Under the pieces are notes generated by a model. It was given only the letters and a program-made list of their open reading frames with translations, made no database searches and was not told where the DNA came from. This document shows positions 36,737 to 48,846 of a stretch of 64,000 nt of DNA, piece after piece. How positions within the stretch are numbered: position 1 is the stretch's first letter; the number at the start of each line of letters is the position of its first letter. The position numbers and the translations under genes are program-made. This DNA is from Laburnicola sp. R22_1 (lineage: Eukaryota; Ascomycota; Dothideomycetes; Pleosporales; Didymosphaeriaceae), in contig JACONQ010000002.1 in assembly GCA_014281115.1 (NCBI GenBank), forward strand, positions 1,860,001-1,924,000, written 5' to 3'.

Positions 36737-36917
36737 TGTTACGACACATCCCCTATAGTAGCGTAACCCCCTAGTTGCCCTAGACTAGTATAGATTAGCC
36801 TTGGCTAGGTTAGAGTTTTCTTCTTAGGCCTTATAGCCTTTAGACCTACTTTCCTTTTTTTAAGGGATCGCCTTAGTAGTAAATTAATAGATTAAGCATT
36901 GTATCTACAATCTTATA
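36737..36917 (+). repeat. Element 2, 5' LTR
   Basis: 181 bases, TGTTACGAC...ATCTTATA. It contains TAAGGGAT (about 36867-36874). ATCCCTTA recurs just inside the element (about 36923-36930), a possible 8-base self-priming pair weaker than that of element 1. Confidence 0.9.
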
Positions 36918-37079
36918 ATACAATCCCTTACTACCTTATATCTTATTATTTTAATATAAGTAATGTCTATTAAAGCTAACGCCTAGCCTCTATAGCTGGC
37001 CTAAGTGGAGCGATAGTAACTAGCGAGAGACAACCTTACGCCAGTATTAAGAACCCTAGACTAGGCCAAACTGGCACAG

Positions 37080-38420
37080 ATAAAGGACAAACAGCCTTAA
37101 GCGCTAAAGAAGCTTAGATAAAATGTTAGAAAGAGAAACTTAAGTAAGAAATTAAGATCGCAAAGAAGCGCAAGGCTATTAAAGCCTTACAGAACTAACT
37201 TAAGATCCTATAGGTTAAAATATGACCTAACAATAACAAATAAAGAATTTCGACCCTTGCGAGCAACACTAAAGCCGCGACAAAGAAAAATAAGGGTAAG
37301 AATAGGCAACTAATACCCAAAACTATTAAAGAGGATATAAGCGACCCTAATAATAGTAGCGACTTATTAGAGAAGCCTAGCAGTCCTAGAGAGGACTCTC
37401 CTCTGCGTAAGAAGGGTAGATAAAAGAGTAAGCGACTAAGTAAAAAGGATAGAAGGAAGTCCCTAAGGACTAGCATCGCACCTATTGTCCCACCCTAAAT
37501 AATAATAGCTAGCTTAGACCTATAACTACTAAAATCACTAGAGCCTCCCTAATTTAAAGGAAGAGGCTAAAAGAAACTAAACGTCTAGGTAAGAGGCTAA
37601 AAGAAACTAAACGTCTAGGTAAGAGGCTAAAAGAAACTAAACGCCTAGGTAAGAGGCTGCGAAGATTATATTTAATACGCACTGGCTCTTAGCACTAATC
37701 TAGCCTAAATAAGATTTACACACTACTATCTTAGAAATACACAATATAACTTCTAAGATAGAGTAGTTTAGAAGATTCCTAAGTATAAACGCGAGTGTAA
37801 GGTAATATAAAAACTAATAAAGTAGACTATAGTAGACACCCTAGAATTAAGCTAAAAAGAGAATAAGAGGCTTGTCGGCATATTAAGAATGTAAAGTAGG
37901 GTTATTAGACCCTAACTAAACTTCTAAACTATCTTAAGGATTAGTAGGAAGAGACTAACCCTAATTACGTCTTAAATAATTATAATAATTAGTATATTAG
38001 CGATTTCTTCTCCGCTCTAGACAGTTATATAGTAAAGAGGCTTTAATAGTAACTACAGTAGTAGACTAGCCTTATCTAACTAGAGGAGACGACTAACTAA
38101 CACTAGTAGATTATCTAAGAGCTAAAACTAAGTAAGCAAAAGCAAAAGGATAATAATAAGGAGGCCTAAGAGGGCAATAGGCGAGGCATAACTAGCCAGA
38201 AACAATCTAGATTAAATAACACTAGACTAGGCCAGAGGCGCTATAACCTATAATATAAAAAATAGGATAAGCATTATAAGACATAATTACTACTAGACTA
38301 GAAAAAAAAATAACTATTTTTACTATTATAAGTAAGAGCACTATAAAGACAACTATCTAAAGTAAAAAATAGAGGTAAGAAAAGATAAGCCCTAGGTTAT
38401 CTGTTCCTTAGACTAATAGG
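37080..38420 (+). pseudogene. Element 2 gag, broken
   Basis: Lys/Glu-rich coding trace with many TAG/TAA stops, including the decapeptide repeat. At 38315-38356 the frame shows Y-x2-Y-x4-H-x4-Y, exactly a CCHC knuckle with all three Cys codons changed to Tyr (TGY to TAY, a G to A change each). The antisense leucine-rich frame at 37195-37476 is a shadow of this Lys/Glu-rich part. Limits are approximate. Confidence 0.75.
37561..37650 (+). repeat. 30-base tandem repeat, three copies, in element 2 gag
   Basis: Three consecutive 30-base units at 37561-37590, 37591-37620 and 37621-37650; the third differs by one transition, and a partial fourth follows. In frame they encode the decapeptide KRLKETKRLG three times. 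Being so similar despite the surrounding erosion, they may have been homogenised or expanded recently. Confidence 0.9.
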
Positions 38421-38499
38421 CTCTATTATATACACGAAGGGATAAAGATTACTTACTATAGCCGCCTTAGAGGCAAGAGGCCCCCGCAAGGCTAGAGGA

Positions 38500-41400
38500 T
38501 CTCTAATTACCCTAGAAGGAGTTATCTAAACAGTAGCGGGCTCCTTTAAAGTAAGGGCCCTAGTAGACTATAGTATAGAGGCCAACTTTATTAGTACTAG
38601 AATAGTAGAGAAAGTTATAGTCTAACTAAAAGCGAATATAAACTAGACTTATAAGACTCTAAATAGAGTTAAATTAGAGATTTAAGGCCAGACCAAGCTA
38701 GCCTACGCGATAATAGATAGCCATAGGCAAACCTAGGCTAGGTTAAATAAATTTGTTGTAGGAGATATTAAAGGGTTTATTATAGTGCTAGGGATGCCCT
38801 AGTTAACTAAATAGAATCTACTACCTAACTTTACCACTTATATATTACGATTTAATAACAGCAAGCGCAAATTCTAAAAGATTACTATAAAGAGGCCATA
38901 ATAATTCGCAAATACCGCTAAGAACGCTAACAATGACTGTTTTATTATATATAGAGTTAGTCTAGACTAATTCGATCTAAATAAGACTATTCTACCTAAG
39001 GTTTCCTAAGGAACGTTTAAAGAAGCCTTTTTAAAAGCGAACGCTGCCCTACTAGTAGACTATAGGCCTCACAAAATGTCTATTAATATTAAGATAGGTA
39101 AGAAGGTACTCTTTAGACCGCTCTATAGCCTATTAGCGCTAAAGGCACAGGTCTTAAAGAAGTATATTAAGAGGAGTCTTAAAAGAGGCTATATACACTA
39201 CTTAAAATTAAAAGTAAAAGCACTAATTCTTTTTGCAAAAAAGAAGAATAGAGGATTATAATTATACGTAGATTACTATAGACTAAACGTAGTAACTATA
39301 AAAAACTATTACCCACTCTTACTAATCTAAGAGTTACTAAACTGGCTAGAATCCGCTATTATATACACTAAATTAGACCTAAGAAATACCTATTACTATA
39401 TATAAATTAAGGTAGACGACAAATAGAAGATAGTATTCTAAACTAGATATGGCTACTATAAGTATATAGTAATGCCCTTTAATTTAACTAACACTCCTAT
39501 AGTCTTTTAGAGCTATATTAATAGTGCGCTATTAGACTTACTTAACATCTATTATATTATATACTTAGACGACATCCTTATATATTTCTAGAGTAAGAAG
39601 AAACACGTTAAACATATAAAGATAGTGCTAAATCGGCTTATCTAGTACAAGCTGTACGCTAAACTCTCTAAGTATAAGTTTTACACCTAAGAGATAGGCT
39701 ATCTAGAGTTTATAGTAAGTCTAGAGGGCGTATATATAAAAAGGAATAGAGTTAAGAGTATATAGAAGTGGCTAGAGCCTAAGTTAGTATAGGATATAAG
39801 AATTTTCCTAGGCTTTGCTAATTACTACTAAAGATTTATTAAAGGATTTTTAAGGATTGTAAGCCTCCTACACATACTTACCTAGCGACTAGAAGGGTCG
39901 GCCTATAGTAGTTACTAATAATATAAGAAGAAATTAGTACCTATTACTCTATTAAGTAAGACTTAGGCTGCGTTTAAGCAACTACAGCAAAGCTTTACTA
40001 GTGGGCCCTTACTAGCCTATTTTAACTCTAAATTGCCCTTAAGGATAGAGACTAACGCCTCTAGATACGCAATATCTAGCATCTTAAGTTAACTATACCC
40101 AGGGCCCTAAGAAAAGAAATAATGGCATCTAGTTGCCTTCTACTTACGTAAGATAAGCCAGGCTAAGCGTAATTATAATATATATAATAGAAAGCTACTT
40201 ATAATAGTAGAAGCCTTTAAACACTAAAGGCACTACTTAGAAGGTACTATAGAGTAGATAGAGCTCCTAATAAATTATGCTAACCTATAGGGGTTTATAA
40301 CAACTAAAGTCCTAACTAAACACTAGGCCTAATAGGCTAAATAGCTCGCCTTATTTAATTTTAGGATTAGACACTGCCTAAGGAAGATAAACCTAGTAGA
40401 CAGACTCTTAAGAAGGCCTAACTACAAGTTAGAAGGAGCGTAAAGGCCTAATAAGATAGATAGTTTCTAAGAAAGGCTACTTAGAGAGCTTTAAAGTAAG
40501 CTAAAGCTTAGGGGGGCTAAAACACCTTAGGAGAGGCTAAAAAAGTCTAGGCTGGCAGCCACTGCACGGATTGCGCAACTTGGGGAAAGATCTACCCTAG
40601 AGAATATATAATAAGGGGAATTTAAGAATCCCTTACTTTAAGCCATTTCTAAAGAGATAATAAGCGACCTAATAATAGTTAGAGTAAGGACAAGTCTCTT
40701 ATACCCTATAGAGAATCACCCACTATAGATAGAGTAGTAGAGCCTAATTAAGAGTTATTTATTCTAGTTTAACAGTCGTCTGTATATACCGGCTAGTGTT
40801 AGAATCGAGACCTTAAGGCGCTATTATAATAATCTACTGGCAGGTTATTTTAATTTTATAAGAACACTTAATATTGTCTAGAGAGAGTTCTAGTAGCCTA
40901 GGGCCTATTAGTTTATTAAGAATTACGTCCTAACTTATAAGGCCTATATAAGAGTTAAGCCTACTAGACACGCATAGTATAGCCAACTTAATAGCTTACT
41001 AATCCTAATAGGTCCCTAGTAAGATATAATAATAGATATAATTACAGACTTCTCTAAGAGTAGGGTGCGTAATCATAAGTATAATAGTATACTAGTAATT
41101 ATAGATTGCTTTAGTAAGATAGTCTACTATATAACTATTTATAAGGATATAACTATAGTAAAGCTAGCTAAGATTTTTTAGTAGAAGGTTATATAGCTTT
41201 ATAGTCCTCTAAGATTAATAGTAATAAATAGGGGTAGTCTATTTATATTAGAATACTAAAGCACCTTTGCGTAGTGCTTAGGGTTAAAATAGCTACTTTT
41301 AACTACCTTTTACTCGCAGATAGATAGGCAGACTAAGAGGCAAAACTAGACGCTAGAATAGTACCTATAAGTCTTCTATAATTATAAGTAGGATAATTAG

Positions 41401-42130
41401 GCCTTATTACTATTAGAGGCAGAGTACTTGTATAACAATAGCGTATATAGCTTTATAGAGAAGTCGCCTTTCTAGGCCGTGTATAGATATAACCTACTAA
41501 CTACTAGCGTGGCTAAAGAACTCTAATTAAGGGGTAACACACCTTAGGCTATTGCTAATATGACTAAAATAGCCTAGATAAGGGCTATTATATAAGAAAC
41601 TATAATAAAAGTCTAGGCTTACTAGGCAAAGGCATACAACTCTAAGCACAAACTAGTAGAGTTTACTATAGAAGATATAGTCTACCTTAATATATAAAAC
41701 CTAGTCTTATTAAGGCTAAAAAAGAAGCTAGACTATAAGTGCTAGGGTTCCTATAAAGTTCTACACTAAGTAGGGGATTAGGCGTACAAATTAAGCCTAT
41801 CTAAGGACTTCTAGATCTACCTAGTGTTCTATATATGCCTACTAGAGTAATTGGCCCTAGAGAGACTTATATAGCAAGAGTAAAGTCCCCCTAAGATTAT
41901 AGTACTATAAATAGGTCTAGATATATGCCTAGTTAAATAAATTAAGGGTAAAATAAAAGAAAATAGCAGGTGGCTATATAAAGTAAAGTGGAAAGGGTAT
42001 AGTAATAAAGAAAACTAATAGTTACTAGTAGAAGACATTTCTAAGATAGCAATAAAGGCTTTTTTTAAGCGTATAGGCTTCACAGAGGACGCAAACCCAT
42101 TAGAGGTAAAGATAGGCCCTAAAAGAGGCC
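38500..42130 (+). pseudogene. Element 2 pol, broken, with chromodomain
   Basis: The coding trace runs on the + strand with many in-frame stops. A protease-like ALVD segment lies near 38557. Reverse transcriptase spans about 39070-39700, with an open piece at 39076-39261 and an intact YLDD at 39562-39573. RNase H is near 40000-40250. The integrase core is near 41030-41480, and VINRG near 41220 has Asn where the second catalytic Asp is expected. A chromodomain lies near 41940-42065 (RWLYKVKWKGYSN). This matches the chromovirus order of element 1, but the sequences differ. Confidence 0.82.
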
Positions 42131-43149
42131 CATAGACCACGCAGAGGCTGGAGTCGCCCTCTAAAATAAGAAGGGGTAGAGATAACCCTAGAAAGGCCTA
42201 GATTAGCCTAGACTAGCCCTAGTAGATAGATAGGTAAGTAATAGTACGCAATTATAGACTCTAAGAAGTAATAGTATTATAAAATAGGCAAAAATACTAT
42301 TATAAATATATAATATAAAGGATTATAAGAGCAAAGTATACAAAAGCTTCTCTACTAAGAAACTAAACTAATTAGCGTCTAAAATCTATAAACTAGGGAG
42401 CCAACTACAAACAAGCCTAATTAAGGCCAAACTAGGCTAAAGCTACCTCTCTAGGCCTATAAACAAGGCTAAACAAGGCTCTTAGCCCCTTCTAAAAGCC
42501 AAAGGGAGGCAGCAAACGCTAAAAGGGGGGTATCTTAGACTAGGAAAATCCTAGAAAGGGCCAAACAGATCTAGAAAGCCTAAGGATCCTAATCTTAGGT
42601 ACGTACCTGCTGCTATAATAACTCGAAATTTCTCTTCGCACGCTCTAAAGCCTTAGAACCCAGCCGCACCCTCTTAACTAGGAAGTCTAACGCGTCCTTA
42701 AGCGCACTTAAGCGAGCCTAATATTAGTTAGCCTAGATTACCCTAGATAGGGCTTAGGAAGTTTAGATTACCTTAATAGTAGAGAAATTAGTATTACCTA
42801 CTACCTTACCTCTACCTCTAGCCTACTTACGCGGGGTACCTATAAGACTATCTATATTATTATCCGCCAAACGTTTTTAATTCTTCTTAGCCTTAGCCTT
42901 CTCCTTCTTAGTAAGCCTAAGGGGAAGAAAGCTATTAGTAAGAAAATTAGCCTAGCTAAAGTGCAGCAGAGTGTCCTTATTACTAGCGTACTTGCCCTTA
43001 GTATAGCTACCCCAAAATTAGTCTTAAGAGGCCTTAATAGGCCTAGATAGAAAAAACTTACATTTGAATATTCTTAAAGACCTTTCGTAACTAGATAAAA
43101 GCCTCCTTAAGGGGAGGCAAGATAGGCTAAGGGGCCTTAGAACCCTTAG

Positions 43150-43611
43150 GAACCTTAGAAATCTCCTTTAACGTCCTTACATCCAATTTAGCCTTAGTAA
43201 GACAAAGGCTGCTAGGATCTAAAAGGATAAGCTTTATGGCGGCCTAGAGCTTAGAGATAAGACGCTAGGAAACCTAAGCATATTAGAGGGCCCTTAAGAA
43301 CCCTAGAGAGGCCTAGATATGCCTAGGTTGGCCCTACTTACCTAGAAACAATTCTAATTATCGTTAGCGCACTTAACGCACTTAAGTATAAGATTATTCT
43401 GGCTAGAGTTAATAACACTATTTGAGATATAGGTCTTATAGTTCTGTAGAGCTCTATAGTACTCTTAGAAGAACTAATAAGGATAAACTTTCTTAACTTT
43501 ATTATTATAGAGCTTATCTACTAGACTCTAGAAATAGGTTATATAGGGGTTTATTATAATAAGTATATTATCCTAGGCTATTTTCTTTAATTTCTGCAAA
43601 GTACTAGACAT
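43150..43611 (-). pseudogene. Antisense accessory coding trace in element 2
   Basis: On the minus strand an ATG at 43609-43611 opens a protein-like frame (MSSTLQKLKKIA, then VKKVYPY, EYYRALQNYKTYISNSVIN and LKCVKCANDN) broken only by TAG codons, as expected when CAG or TGG is hit by RIP. A C-x2-C pair lies near 43380, and a possible splice donor GTAAGT follows at about 43344. It lies between the + strand pol and the 3' LTR. I do not recognise the family. The downstream limit is uncertain. Confidence 0.5.
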
Positions 43612-44072
43612 CTTAATAAGGATGAGATAGGTCTAGATAGGCCTAGATTAGGCTTAACTAGGGCTAAGGCTGTTTTAAGGAGGTTAAATAGGTTAAAAAA
43701 AAGAATTAGGCAACGTTAAAGCAGACTATTAAGCATTGTTAACTCTAGACAAGCCTAGATAGGTATAAGGAAACTCCTCGCAGGCCTAAGAAAACCCCAA
43801 ATTAGGGGTGTTTTGGCCTAGAAGGGGCCTAGATTACCCTAGATTTCCCTTATTAGAGCCTACTAGGAGTGCCTATCCTAGAGGATACTTACGCTAGAAT
43901 AAGTGGCAATATAAGGAGAGTGAAGAGAAGAGGTAATAGAGTAGTAGGGCTAGGGGTAAACTTATAAAGGTATGCTAGTTTAAAATAGGCTAGTTAAGTA
44001 AGCTTAGCTAGCCTATTTAGGAAAATTTCTCTAGCGACCTTAGGGTTAAGGTCTTTTAAAGAAAGGAAGCTT

Positions 44073-44253
44073 TGTTATAACGCGTCCCCTATGGCAGCGT
44101 AACCTCCTAGTTACCCTAGACTGGCCTAGATTAGCCTTGGCTAGGTTAGAGTTTTCTTCTTAGGCCTTATAGCCTTTAGATCTATTTTTCTTTTTTTAAG
44201 GAATCGCCTTAGTAGTGAATTAATAGATTAAGCATTATACTCACAATCTTACA
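44073..44253 (+). repeat. Element 2, 3' LTR
   Basis: 181 bases, TGTTATAAC...ATCTTACA, followed directly by the right target duplication caatc. It differs from the 5' LTR mainly by transitions. Confidence 0.9.
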
Positions 44254-44258
44254 CAATC

Positions 44259-46830
44259 CTAGTAGTAGTTATAGTAATAATATTAGTTATAATAATAATA
44301 GTAGTTATAGTAAAGATAGCAGTTATAGTAATAATAAAATAATACCTATAAATATTAATAAACTTACTTTAGTCTATAGTAATTTAGTAGAATTTTATAG
44401 TAGTTTTATATAAATTACTATAAAACTATAATAGTTAGAAATAAAGCGCAAGATAGCGTATTATAATATAATAGAGTGTAATAAAGCATAATATAACGCG
44501 ATAAGTATATAGAGATTAATATATAGTTATATAGAGATAGATCTTAGTAGTACTAAAGTTACTACTAAGAAGAGAAGAAATAGTATTACTAATCTAAGGT
44601 GCAGGCCCCTTACTTATATTATATTACCCTTTTAGGACTAGCGTAATTACTAAGTAAGGTCCTAAGCAAGGCTATATATATAGTCTGCCTACGTATCTAT
44701 CTTATATAAGTATCGCTACTATCTTATATTTAAATTCTAATTACTACTATTATTTTATATATAATATAATAACTCCTATAGTGCTCTTATAATATAATAA
44801 AAAAGTAGAGCCCCTACTTAGTAATTAAAAAGAGCGTAAAAATAGTAGTAATTATAAAAAAGTAAATATTATATAATATATATTATAACTAGTAAAATAA
44901 AGAGTTTTATATTAATTACTAACTAATTATATAATAAAAATAGTATTTTTAAATTAAATAATTAAAGGCTAGTATTTTCTCTATAAATCTATTAAAAATT
45001 AAAATTATAGCCTTACTAGTAAAAAAGTTATAAAACTTTAAAAAAATTACCTATTTAAACTATTTGTGTATATCTACACAAGTCTACGTATATTTACGCA
45101 TATTTACATATCTCTAAGTATTTTTATACTAGCAAATTACTTATGTAAAAATGTGTATATATGCGCGTATCTATATATAGTTAAGTAGTCTTTTTAGAAA
45201 AAACTTTCCTAATATAATAATTATTACTTTTAATTTAATGTATTGTTAAATTAACTACCTAGGGGTAGAATAACAAAGGCTTTTATCTTAAATAATATAA
45301 AAAAAAGCAGAGCCCCCTACTTAGTAATTAAAAAAAGCGTAAAAAAGATATAATTATAAAAAAAGCGCGTTTAAACTGCTAAGCGAGCTTGGCGGTCTTG
45401 GCGTAGTGCTACTTCTATAAGCAAAATTTTTACAAAGAGGCCACTTAAAACTTTAGTGGGAGAGAGATAAGACTTTAGCGCAGCCACGCTATAGTTATCT
45501 ATTTCTATCCTTTACTATCCTAATTATCGCAAATAATATAAATTAATATATTAATAGGTATATAGTGTTTTTATAAGTAGTATAAAGGTAACACATACTA
45601 GATATACTATTACTTTATTATTATATTAAGATTATTCTTAATAAATCTCTTCCTATTACTATTTCTCTACGCCCTACTATTTATATAGATATTAATATTA
45701 TTCCTAAAGTACTTACTATTACTAAAAAGTATACGCTAAAAATTTGCGCTACTACTACTAAGGTAATAACGCTAGAGTTTTATTCTGTCTATAAGATAAT
45801 TATCTATAGAAGTCTAGTATACCTAACTATCTATAAGGCGATTCTTATATACTGACTAGGTTGGCAGCTTATCTAGTTTATAAAAACTAAGAAGACTATA
45901 TTTTTACTCTAGTGGATAAAATTGCTTCTTATTAGTAATAGAATTTAAAAAGGGAGGTAAAAATAGAGAATAAGGTGTTTATTAATAATCTCTAGTGTAA
46001 TAAGAATATTAAATAGATTTATAAGATTCTTTTAGTTATTATAGCTATATTAGCTTATCTAAGCGAGTACGCTATATAAGTAGCGTGTAAGTACAGATAG
46101 TTAATAATACTAATAGTAATAATTTAGGTAGACTATATATAGCATAAGTAAATCTTATATTAGAACTAGAAGCTTATAAATATTAGAAGGTATAAGTAAG
46201 TTTAAACTATTATTATATTATTAGATAGTATTTAAGATTAGTTTTTAATTAGAATTAAGTACTATATATAGTATATAATAACCTTCTATCTTAATTTACT
46301 TTAATCTTAAACTAAAAAAAAGGTTAAAAAAGGTGTTTGGCAAGCCGACTACTTTTAATTTAATAAATTTAACTTAAGTATAAAAAAATTTATAGTAATA
46401 ATATAAGTAAATATAATTTAACTTTAAATATAAAGTAGTTAGAGCTTTAAGTTATATATTACTAGTAGTATAGTTATTTTTTTATATAATATATACTAAG
46501 CAAATATTATTAGAAAGAAAAATATTATAGACCTTTTAGTATATAGTATAGCGCTATAAGAGAAAGCTATAGGTATACTAAAAACAAAGTAAATATTATA
46601 TTATAGCTAAGTTAGTTTTAATTAAATTAAAAAAATGAAGTTATATAGTAAAATACCTATAAATAGTTCTTAGTTTCTACTTTTAAGAACTAAATATCTA
46701 TATTAGTATCTTTTAGTAGTATATAAAATACAAAAATAGCTAGTAAAATAAATAACTTAAAACAAGTAAGTTTTAAAAAGACTAGAGTTATAAAAATTAT
46801 TTAGCTAATAGTAACTTATAATTAACGCAA
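44259..46830. repeat. AT-rich repeat remnants, right end of island
   Basis: The first 300 bases continue the sequence interrupted by element 2, starting with an AGTAGT/AATAAT-rich stretch. A dispersed repeat copy lies at 44586-44707. A further pair of related segments (about 44799-44870 and 45297-45370) shares agagccccctacttagtaat-like words. The rest, 45400-46830, has no readable protein and no assigned element. AT-richness ends abruptly near 46830. Confidence 0.5.
44586..44707 (+). repeat. Dispersed repeat, copy 2
   Basis: Matches 24451-24569 in the same orientation with transitions only at first inspection. Placed on the far side of the island from copy 1. Confidence 0.6.
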
Positions 46831-47258
46831 GTTGTAAGTTAGTGGTTATAGCCACAGCCTTGGGCGATACCCTTTACAATTATCGCGTCATGCTTCGGCT
46901 CCCCACTGTGGCTGATCCCAATCGGGTTTTTTTACGTACTTTGACTGTTGAACCGTAGTTGTGCTGTTAAGTCTCATAATCTGTAAAAGGTTAAGTCGAC
47001 TATAAACAGAATGAATGAATGAATGAATGAATGAATATGTAATACGAACGCACAGAGTACGACCTTCTTCACTTGGTACCATAATTGACTTATTACGCGA
47101 CAAAGGATGTTCTTAGCCAATATCGAAGCAGTGCCGAGAACGAATGCACAAGATGTAGTGATGCAAAATAGACAGAATATTCTAAAATACAAGACTCCCG
47201 CAGACAAGTGTACATATTTACAAACCAAGTCTATTCCCTCCTTTTCTGCCCGCGAAGC
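46831..47258. other. 3' flank of CYB2-like gene, with (GAAT)7
   Basis: About 430 bases of normal composition lie between the island edge and the CYB2 stop codon. A tetranucleotide microsatellite (GAAT)7 occupies 47009-47036. The remainder is probably the 3' UTR; short minus-strand frames here are not credible genes. Confidence 0.6.
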
Positions 47259-48846
47259 TTATAGCTTGGCCTTCTTAGAGTAATTTGCAGCAGCCTTCTC
47301 CTTGGGACCAACAAGTGGATCATAGACATTGCGTCCCAGCATGTCCTCGGGCACAGTGGTGGTGTGCACCGCCAAGTTTTGTGCGTCTACAAGTGTCGGG
47401 TTCAAATCAGATATCTTGGAAGCTCCGATGAGTCGCATGTTCATTTCCATCTCGTCCTTGAGCAATTGCATGGCGCGGTCCACTCCCGGTAAGCCGTACG
47501 CTGACATGGCATAGAGAAACGGCCTGCCGATGCCAACACCTGTCGCACCGAGACAGAGGGCCTTCACGATGTCGGACGCACGTCGTATGCCTCCATCAAT
47601 GTAGACCTCAATACGGTCTTGCCAGCCACGCTCGCGAAGAGCAGGCATCACTTGGGCCAGAACTTCAACGCCAGAGGGCGCAGTGTCGAGTTGCCGACCT
47701 CCGTGGTTGGACAGGACGACACCCTGTACGCCAGCTTCAACAGCGCGGATAACGTCCTCCACACGCTGAACACCTTTCAAGATGATGGGCATTTTAGTGA
47801 TGCTGAGGAACCAGGGGATGTCTTTCCAGCTCAGGCTCGGGTCAATAAACGACGAGATGGCCCGAGCGGCACCCTGGCTGCGGTCCACCTCGTTGCCCTC
47901 GGTGGACTGTACGTTTGATCCGACATCTTGAAATTTTGTGCGCATGTCCTTCTCGCGGCGACCAAGCTGTGGCGCATCCACAGTGATGAAGAGACCTTTG
48001 CAGCCTCGCTTCTCGGCATGCTGAACGATCCTCTTCGTCACTTCGCGGTCTTTGTTTACGTAGAGCTGTAGCCATTGTACCTGACCATCCTCAGCAGCAT
48101 CCACGATCTCGTCAAAAGAGCATGATGCTAGCGTGGGGATCATCTGGATGACGTTGTGTTTCTTCGCGCCTCTTGTAAGGATGACCTCTCCTTCAGGGTT
48201 TCCTAGCTTGCCGAGTGCAGTCGCAGTCACGTAGAAAGGCATGTCGGTTTTGGTGCCGAGCATGGTCGTGGAGGTATCGATCTTTTCCACATCTACGAGA
48301 ATCCGCGGTCGAAACCATATCTTATGGAAAGCTGTGTGGTTCTCGCGCATTGTCTGGTCACTGTCAGGGTCTTGCGCGTGGACAGTAACAACATGCACTC
48401 ACAATCTCATCATCGGCACCGCTCGAGTAGTATGCCCATGCTGTCTTCTTCATAACCCTCCTCGCTACCGCCTCAAAATCCATCAGGTTGTAGCATTGCT
48501 CAAGTATGGGCATGGTCTCAATTCGCTTTTGTCTCTCTTCCTCCTCTGGATCGAACTCCTTCTCTTCCTGCTCGACGGTCTTCATGTCCACCTCGCCCAG
48601 ATGCTTCGACTTGTCGAGATACTTGTCGAGGGTATCGGGAGGGTGGATCGGCTCGAACTCTTCGGTCGCATCCTTGCCGGCATACTTCAGTATGATCTTC
48701 GAACCGCCTGGGTGCTCTGGTAAGAATTCGGTCACATCGTAGGCGCGCCCGTGCACAATGACCCAGCACGAATCTTTGGAGTTGTGCTCGGCCACCTGCT
48801 CACCGGTGAGCTTGACTTTCTGCGTGTCGTTGCTGTCGTGGTTCAT
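47259..48846 (-). CDS. CYB2: Flavocytochrome b2-like L-lactate dehydrogenase (cytochrome)
   Basis: An FMN and heme enzyme oxidising L-lactate or another 2-hydroxyacid. Proposed structure: complement(join(47259..48353,48403..48846)), 512 residues; the intron is 49 bases (48354-48402). Residues about 10-85 are a cytochrome b5 domain with heme ligands H45 (EHPGG) and H68. Residues about 115-480 are the FMN-dependent dehydrogenase barrel: YVTATALGKLGNPEGE, QLYVNKDREVTKRI, FITVDAPQLGRREKD, LSNHGGRQLD with the catalytic His, DGGIRRASDIVKAL and GIGRPFLYA. It lacks the long presequence of yeast Cyb2 and ends KKAKL, whose AKL fits a type 1 peroxisomal signal. The ATG at 48846 is used; the frame stays open upstream to 48897 but without an ATG. 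Confidence 0.95.

Larger units (their letters stand above)
36737..44253 (+). mobile_element. Chromodomain Ty3/gypsy LTR retrotransposon (element 2), RIP-eroded
   Basis: A 7517-base element with 181-base LTRs (36737-36917 and 44073-44253) that begin TGTTA and end TTACA (right) or TTATA (left, RIP-like change). The target duplication CAATC is perfect at 36732-36736 and 44254-44258. Gag and pol read on the + strand with frequent TAG/TAA stops. The pol order is protease, RT, RNase H, integrase, chromodomain. An extra minus-strand coding trace lies between pol and the 3' LTR. It is more eroded than element 1 and cannot be active. Confidence 0.92.
23621..46830. repeat. AT-rich, RIP-like island of nested retrotransposons
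   Basis: About 23 kb of mostly very AT-rich DNA dominated by TA dinucleotides and poor in CA and TG. For example, the 60 bases 44881-44940 contain no CA and no TG at all. This is the footprint left by repeat-induced point mutation (CpA to TpA on either strand). Only 25107-31708 is near normal base composition. Coding traces in the island are almost all retrotransposon pol or gag, with TAG/TAA codons where Gln or Trp would be expected. No host gene was found inside. The nested elements are listed separately. Confidence 0.92.

Noticed and set aside
37195..37476. Minus-strand leucine-rich frame resembling a membrane protein
   Set aside because: It is the antisense of a Lys/Glu-rich gag segment in element 2.
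47009..47036. Short tandem array considered as CRISPR-like
   Set aside because: It is a plain (GAAT)7 microsatellite without spacers, in a eukaryote.
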